Assembly: GCA_004377185.1 (NCBI GenBank)
Contig: SOIM01000037.1
Coordinates: forward strand, 1-64,000
Source: Methanomassiliicoccales archaeon
Lineage (GTDB): Archaea; Thermoplasmatota; Thermoplasmata; RBG-16-68-12; SOIM01
DNA length: 64,000 bases
Direction of reading: 5' to 3'
Each line of letters opens with the position of its first letter. The first letter of the stretch is position 1. Both the position numbers and the translations under genes were made by a program. The notes under the pieces were generated by a model. It searched no databases. It was not told the DNA's origin and saw only the letters and a list, made by a program, of their open reading frames with translations. This document shows, in pieces, positions 59,594 through 64,000 of the stretch.

Positions 59594-60163
59594 TCAGACC
59601 TCCGCTGCCGATATCGTCTCATCACATACGAGGTTCAGTATGTTCCTTATATCGTCGGATTCGTACTCTTCCATGGAGAAGATGATCGCGTACGCGTTCT
59701 TGGACCTCAGGTTGTTCACAAACATATGAAGGAATTCGGACAGGATACTGGTGCTATTATGAATTGCAAGTGAATTGATGGAATCCAATATCACAAGGTC
59801 GTTATGGTCAATGGTCTTTCGTATGAGGTACTCCACTTTCAGCATGACGTTCTCGAGCATTGTGGGGCTCTCGACATAGATGGCATTCTTGTGCTTGGAG
59901 GATGCGCCCATCATGAACTGCGACACGCAGTCCACGAAGTATATCCTCTCCAGGTCAACCTCCAAGACCTCCAGCGCGTTCACTATGGACTGCGAAGGTA
60001 TCGTTGAGGTCACGTAAATCGAATCCAGATTCTTGCTCGGGGCGAAGGAATCCAGAATACCCCTGATGGTATCGAAGTAGTTGTCCGCTCTTATCCTCAA
60101 GGCAATGGCAGAGGATTCGGGCAGGCTCTCCAATCTCTGGGCAACTCTCACCGAAACGCTCAT
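59594..60163 (-). CDS. KaiC/DUF835-like RecA-fold protein lacking a P-loop
   Basis: 189 residues. No Walker A is present; the core strand-helix pattern remains (SIYVTSTIPSQSIVNALEVLEVD, RIYFVDCVS, DLVILDSINSLAIHN as Walker B equivalent). It resembles the shortened RecA-fold partners found with archaeal KaiC-like ATPases. It starts on the base before the upstream ATPase stop codon's end and is followed 1 bp later by the degenerate P-loop gene, so a heteromeric assembly is likely. Confidence 0.7.
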   Translation of the reverse strand: MSVSVRVAQRLESLPESSAIALRIRADNYFDTIRGILDSFAPSKNLDSIYVTSTIPSQSIVNALEVLEVDLERIYFVDCVSQFMMGASSKHKNAIYVESPTMLENVMLKVEYLIRKTIDHNDLVILDSINSLAIHNSTSILSEFLHMFVNNLRSKNAYAIIFSMEEYESDDIRNILNLVCDETISAAEV

Positions 60164-60934
60164 CTATGCACCTCCAGCCACGCTTCCGCCTTTGAGAAGG
60201 GGAACCAGCAATACCCCGCAGTGGGTCAGATCCAGCACGTACTTGGCCCTGGAATGCATCGTCCCTCTCATCTTGACCACCTGGAGCGTTCTGAGGAGAT
60301 CTCCTCTCCTCTCCAGGTTTCCCATGAAGATTATTCCATCTGCGATGGCTTCTTCCACGCCAAATAGAGAATACCGTTCCTCGGCGGGCGATATCTCCGA
60401 GACCAACAGACTGGTGCAGCCCTGTGCAGATAGAACAGCACCCAGCTTGAGGATGAATTCTCTGATCTTCTCCTGCGTTCGGAGCCTATAGCAAACGGAT
60501 GTGATCGAGTCAATGACCAGGCGCTTGGTCTGGAGCTCGGTGACTATGTCGCTCAATGCATCGATAAGCACGTCCACCTCCTCCATCTCAAACTCAAGCT
60601 CCTCCAGTCCAAGCTGTGCATAGATGACTGGCATATCTACGAAGACCAGTTTGCCCTCCTTGATCAGCTTCTCGTCAAAGAACTCGTACGGGATGATGTT
60701 GTCCATCAGCCTATCACAGCTTTCTGTCACGGATATGAAAAGGCAGTTCTCCCCTCCGAGTGCCCCGTGAACCAGGAACTCCATACAGAGGGTGGTCTTA
60801 CCTGTTCCAACACTCCCCGTGACCAGCACAGTGTTTCCCCTCGGAATTCCACCATCTAGGATGTTGTCCAAGGCATCTATCCCAGTGACACAGCGGTCTT
60901 TCTTCCTTCCCCCTGTGAGAACTTCCTCAGCCAT
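60164..60934 (-). CDS. KaiC-like RecA-superfamily ATPase (canonical)
   Basis: 256 residues. Walker A VTGSVGTGKTTLCMEFLVHG, LFISVTESCDRLM with the catalytic acid, Walker B KRLVIDSITSVCYRL, and the KaiC end VVKMRGTMHSRAKYVLDLTHCGVLL. Single KaiC domain, resembling FlaH/ArlH and signalling ATPases. It is promoter-proximal in the trio, with genes abutting; it may regulate or power surface-structure functions with the pilin downstream. No ArlI/ArlJ genes are seen. Confidence 0.88.
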   Translation of the reverse strand: MAEEVLTGGRKKDRCVTGIDALDNILDGGIPRGNTVLVTGSVGTGKTTLCMEFLVHGALGGENCLFISVTESCDRLMDNIIPYEFFDEKLIKEGKLVFVDMPVIYAQLGLEELEFEMEEVDVLIDALSDIVTELQTKRLVIDSITSVCYRLRTQEKIREFILKLGAVLSAQGCTSLLVSEISPAEERYSLFGVEEAIADGIIFMGNLERRGDLLRTLQVVKMRGTMHSRAKYVLDLTHCGVLLVPLLKGGSVAGGA

Positions 60935-61037
60935 TTCAACCCCTTTATGCCGACCACTCTTATATCTATTTTCATGTCATTATCTTGAACGTCCGAAATC
61001 GATACGTTTTTAAGTAGCCTCTCCACTTTTGCCCTGC

Positions 61038-62336
61038 ATGCCAGAGAAACCTATATTGCAGGTTGCACTGGATTTGATGAACTTGCACCGCATTCTCAAG
61101 ATTGCCGAGGAGGCGGTTGAGGGTGGCGTGGACTGGTTGGAGGCCGGCACTCCCCTCATAAAGAGCGAAGGGATGGATTCGGTCCGCGAGCTCAAGAAGA
61201 GATTCCCTGGCAAGAAGATCGTGGCCGACATGAAGACCATGGATACGGGTGCGTACGAAGTGGAGATGGCTTCCAAGGCCGGAGCGGATGTGGTCATCGT
61301 GATGGCCCAGGCGGACGACAGCACCATAAGAGAGTCGGTCCGGGCGGCCGAGCGCTATGGCACTGAGATAATGGCAGACCTGATCGGTGTCGAGAAGAAG
61401 GCTGAGAGAGCAAAGCAGGTCCAGGATCTCGGCGTTCATTACCTTTGCGTCCATGTCAGCATAGACGAGCAGATGTTGGGGAAGGATCCTCTGGCTGAGC
61501 TGAGAGAGGTTTCGGACGTGTCCCAGGTCCCCGTCGCAGTTGCTGGAGGACTGAACTCAGAGACTGCGGTCCCCGCTCTCGAGGCTGGAGCTTCCATAAT
61601 CATCGTTGGTGGAGCGATAGTCAAAGCGCCTAATGTCACCGAAGCAACCTCGAACATAAGGAAGGCCATTGACCAGAAGGAGATAGTCAAGTCGGAGTTG
61701 TACAAGAAGTACAAGGAAGAGGAGCTGTACGAGGTCTTTTCCAAGGTTTCGACGCCTAACATAGCGGACGCGATGCAGAAGATGGGTACGATGGAAGGTA
61801 TTGTGCCCAGAATAAACCATGGAACGAAGATGGTGGGCCAGGCCCTGACGGTCAAGACCGCGGACGGTGATTGGGCAAAGCCTGTGGAGGCCATTGAGAA
61901 GGCCAAGAAGGGGGATGTCGTTGTTGTGGATGTTGGAGGCGGAAGAATCGCGATCTGGGGTGAACTGGCATCCTGGAGTTGCAGGCAAAAGGGGATTTCC
62001 GGCGTTGTGATAGATGGTGCTGCAAGGGATATCGACACAATACTCGATATCGACTTCCCCGTGTTTTCGAGACACATTGCTCCCAGGGCGGGCGAGCCCA
62101 AGGGTCACGGAGAGATCGGCTGTGAGATTGAGGTCGGAGGCCAGAGAGTAAGGACCGGTGACTGGATCGTCGGCGATGAAAGTGGGGTGGTCGTCATACC
62201 CAAGGGGATGGCGGTTGAGATGGCGAACCGCGCCATGGATGTTTTTGAAAGAGAGAACAGGATTCGAGAGGAAATCCAGAGGGGGAAGACGCTCTCAAGC
62301 GTTCTGGAACTCGAGAAATGGGAGACTGTGGACTGA
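61038..62336 (+). CDS. fusion: 3-hexulose-6-phosphate synthase + RraA-like domain
   Basis: 432 residues from ATG 61038. Residues 1-210 are an OMP-decarboxylase-fold HPS (LQVALDLMNLHRIL, VADMKTMDTGAYEVEMA, PVAVAGGLNSETAVPALEAGASIIIVGGAIV). Residues about 225-420 are RraA-like (ISTPNIADAMQ-type segment STPNIADAMQKMG, VVVVDVGGGRIAIWGELAS, GVVIDGAARDID). HPS condenses formaldehyde with ribulose-5-P or, in archaea, runs backward to make ribulose-5-P from fructose-6-P. The RraA part may be an aldolase/isomerase or structural. TTTTTAAG at about 61009 is the promoter. Confidence 0.9.
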   Translation: MPEKPILQVALDLMNLHRILKIAEEAVEGGVDWLEAGTPLIKSEGMDSVRELKKRFPGKKIVADMKTMDTGAYEVEMASKAGADVVIVMAQADDSTIRESVRAAERYGTEIMADLIGVEKKAERAKQVQDLGVHYLCVHVSIDEQMLGKDPLAELREVSDVSQVPVAVAGGLNSETAVPALEAGASIIIVGGAIVKAPNVTEATSNIRKAIDQKEIVKSELYKKYKEEELYEVFSKVSTPNIADAMQKMGTMEGIVPRINHGTKMVGQALTVKTADGDWAKPVEAIEKAKKGDVVVVDVGGGRIAIWGELASWSCRQKGISGVVIDGAARDIDTILDIDFPVFSRHIAPRAGEPKGHGEIGCEIEVGGQRVRTGDWIVGDESGVVVIPKGMAVEMANRAMDVFERENRIREEIQRGKTLSSVLELEKWETVD

Positions 62337-62345
62337 GATTTCGGT

Positions 62346-63011
62346 CTAAAGAAGATACAGAGCTGCAAGCAGCCCCACGGCCGCAACCACTAGGAGCACG
62401 TAGACGGCCACGCTCCATCTGTATATCTTTGACCCATCAAGTGGCGGAAATGGAATGAGATTGAACCCACCCAGCACCACATTTATCCATGCTAGCAGGT
62501 AGAATATCCCTGCCAGGTCAAACCCGAAAGGAAAGACCGGGACCGGGAAGGCTCTTGCAGTAAAGTAGATGGCCACGAACATCGCTCCGATCGATAGGTT
62601 GGTCACGGGTCCGGCCGCGCTGATCTTTCCGTTTTCCTCTACCGTGATTGGGCCACCGATGATGACCGCACCAGGTGCTGCGAAGATTATTCCGAACAAG
62701 GAGGTGACGATCGCGAAAAGGAGTCCCGTCACGTAGTAGCTGTACTCCGCCCAGCAACCGTATCTCTGCGCGAGGAACTTATGGGCCATCTCGTGGAAGA
62801 AGAACGCTGTCAGGACGGCCAGGAAAGATATCACGAACACATACGCGAACTTCGAACTTCCCAGTTCTCTGGCTAGTCCATCTATCCCTCCAGAGAAGAA
62901 TATGGCAAACGCCAAGGTGAGAACCAGTACGGATATTGCTATCTCCCTGAGCTCTCTCCTGCTGAAACGAAAACCACCGGCCTGGGGATACTGGTATTGT
63001 GGCCAAGCCAT
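62346..63011 (-). CDS. M50 site-2-protease-like intramembrane metalloprotease
   Basis: 221 residues with about five membrane helices. The zinc motif is FFHEMAHKFLAQRYG (HExxH) in a membrane helix, and the third ligand region NLIPFPPLDGSKIY is the S2P N-x-x-P-D-G motif. It cleaves membrane-bound substrates within the bilayer; its target is unknown. The Tyr/Pro-rich N terminus (WPQYQYPQAGGFRF) is cytoplasmic. No PDZ or CBS domain is fused. Confidence 0.92.
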   Translation of the reverse strand: MAWPQYQYPQAGGFRFSRRELREIAISVLVLTLAFAIFFSGGIDGLARELGSSKFAYVFVISFLAVLTAFFFHEMAHKFLAQRYGCWAEYSYYVTGLLFAIVTSLFGIIFAAPGAVIIGGPITVEENGKISAAGPVTNLSIGAMFVAIYFTARAFPVPVFPFGFDLAGIFYLLAWINVVLGGFNLIPFPPLDGSKIYRWSVAVYVLLVVAAVGLLAALYLL

Positions 63012-63041
63012 ACTTCTGCTATTCTCCCTGGATATTTATTT

Positions 63042-63953
63042 CTATCCTCTCTTGAACTTGGCCCCGCAGTTGTCGCAGGAAGGTGAGCCTGGGTCCAATC
63101 CTGACTGGCAGAGCGGGCAACTCACCCTTCCTTTCTCAGGTTTGGGAGACTCTTTCTTGGGGGTCTGGGGCTTGTTCTTTCCTCTGGTGACAAAATCCGA
63201 TTTCAACATCCGTTCGAGCTCGTCCACGTCAAACCCACCTTCCTCCCACGATTGGAGCTGATCCTCGCAGTCTCGAGTAATAGAATAACTGACCTCATTT
63301 TCCCGCAACATCTCTGTGATCTCCCTTTGCATGGAAACTGGCATCTCTCTGAACCCTTTGTCTTGATGTATCTTGTTGTAAGCTTCCCCTATGCACTTCC
63401 CAAGGTTCTTCTCGAGCTTCTGAACATTCTCATCCAGACCAATCATTGTACAGTACCCGCAAACCACACATTTCTTCGAAGAAGCGTCCACTAGGCTCTT
63501 GCATGTGGGACATTCCACCACTTCGGACGCCACCTTCTTTTTCTTCGTTCCCAGAACGTCCATAAGCATTATTCTCCGAGCTATGATATGATGAAGGCCC
63601 TTCTCCTTCTGCCTCTTGGTCAGGGTCAAAGCGATCAAGGAGGCAAAGTCGGTGACTCCCTCCTCGAACAGGTTGGAGGCCATTTCCTCTGTCACACCGG
63701 GAACCAGCTGGAACCTCTTCACGGCTTCCTCCCTCTGGAGACTCGTCTCTTCCGCCTCTTCTTTCTCCCTCTTGGCCTCGTTGACGCTCTTGCCACAGTA
63801 TTCGCAGACGAATGAGAAAGCAGGAAAGGGATTTCCGCAGGACTGGCATAGAACCTTCTTGCCGGTTATGACTGTTCCGCATCTCTCACAAAGCCCATCC
63901 TCTCCTACGAAAAAACCGCAGACAGTGCATTTCGGCTGGCTCGCTTGTGACAT
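63042..63953 (-). CDS. multi-zinc-ribbon protein with helix-hairpin-helix-like segment
   Basis: 303 residues. Four to five zinc ribbons: CTVCGFFVGEDGLCERCG, LCQSCGNPFPAFSFVCEYCG, CPTCKSLVDASSKKCVVCG, and CPLCQSGLDPGSPSCDNCG at the C terminus. Between the second and third lies a helix-hairpin-helix-like FQLVPGVTEEMASNLFEEGVTDFASLIAL; a helical region precedes the last ribbon. This suggests nucleic-acid or ribosome binding, or a scaffold. Function unknown. It ends 30 bp upstream of the M50 protease start and may be co-transcribed. Confidence 0.7.
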   Translation of the reverse strand: MSQASQPKCTVCGFFVGEDGLCERCGTVITGKKVLCQSCGNPFPAFSFVCEYCGKSVNEAKREKEEAEETSLQREEAVKRFQLVPGVTEEMASNLFEEGVTDFASLIALTLTKRQKEKGLHHIIARRIMLMDVLGTKKKKVASEVVECPTCKSLVDASSKKCVVCGYCTMIGLDENVQKLEKNLGKCIGEAYNKIHQDKGFREMPVSMQREITEMLRENEVSYSITRDCEDQLQSWEEGGFDVDELERMLKSDFVTRGKNKPQTPKKESPKPEKGRVSCPLCQSGLDPGSPSCDNCGAKFKRG

Positions 63954-64000
63954 GTTGCATCCCTGCTGATGGATGGAGTGGAAGGTGATTTACTAGCACA

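Overview
The window is archaeal chromosome, most likely from a member of Thermoplasmatota or a close euryarchaeal relative. Evidence for Archaea: a two-repeat TATA-binding protein, exosome subunits Rrp4/Rrp41/Rrp42, proteasome alpha, SBDS, RpoP, eL37-type ribosomal protein, prefoldin beta, KEOPS Pcc1, Cbf5, Tsr3, archaeal RibL/RibC, an AglB oligosaccharyltransferase and TATA-box promoters, many with very short leaders. Placement in Thermoplasmatota rests mainly on an alkyltransferase-like/endonuclease V fusion of the kind reported from Ferroplasma, and is an inference. The window is gene-dense with many 1-12 bp spacings and ATGA-type overlaps. I see no insertion sequence, CRISPR array or replication origin.

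Region by region. 0.1-9 kb: HDAC-like deacetylase, a four-CBS protein with an S30EA-like ribosome-hibernation tail, acylphosphatase, TIM-barrel hydrolase, TBP, ketopantoate reductase, ATL-EndoV fusion, SAH/MTA deaminase, RNase HII and an SCP2-like protein. 9-18 kb: initiator tRNA-Met with a 37-nt insertion outside the anticodon loop, FtsZ, then the archaeal exosome/proteasome superoperon (Pop5, PsmA, SBDS, Rrp4, Rrp41, Rrp42, L37Ae, RpoP, Pcc1, prefoldin beta) and DUF106-Cmk-Cbf5. 18-19 kb: tRNA-Ser(GGA), whose 3' end is duplicated 676 bp downstream, enclosing a RelE/RHH toxin-antitoxin pair. 19-30 kb: phosphosugar isomerase, riboflavin operon ribB-ribL-ribC-ribH, a Roadblock protein, PHP phosphoesterase, MetRS, LbH protein, peptidases and a TRAM protein. 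30.1-31.1 kb is gene-poor and holds three candidate small-RNA units, each a TATA box followed by a hairpin and T-run, interrupted by a tautomerase gene. 31-35 kb: PurD, an M20 peptidase apparently lacking a normal start codon, translin-like protein, and a TumE-like toxin with its HTH partner.

35.2-41.6 kb is the most unusual operon: a V4R-like sensor with winged helix, a KaiC-like ATPase, a Roadblock-like protein, a C2H2 zinc-finger/coiled-coil/winged-helix protein, a small winged helix, two tandem paralogous Cys-containing proteins of unknown family and a GNAT enzyme. It looks like an undescribed sensory or regulatory module.

41.6-57 kb concerns the cell surface: a secreted membrane-anchored protein overlapping a 2168-residue AglB-type oligosaccharyltransferase extended by about 1000 residues of Cna-B-like repeats, two methyltransferases opposite a Trm112-like zinc protein, Tsr3, a decayed surface-domain fragment, a 1523-residue surface protein with sialidase-like and InlB-B-like repeats, a well-formed C/D box guide RNA and an RDD membrane protein. 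57-64 kb: universal stress protein, GYD-like protein, type IV pilin downstream of three tandem KaiC-family genes (one canonical, one without a P-loop, one with a degenerate P-loop), a hexulose-phosphate synthase/RraA fusion, an M50 protease and a multi-zinc-ribbon protein.
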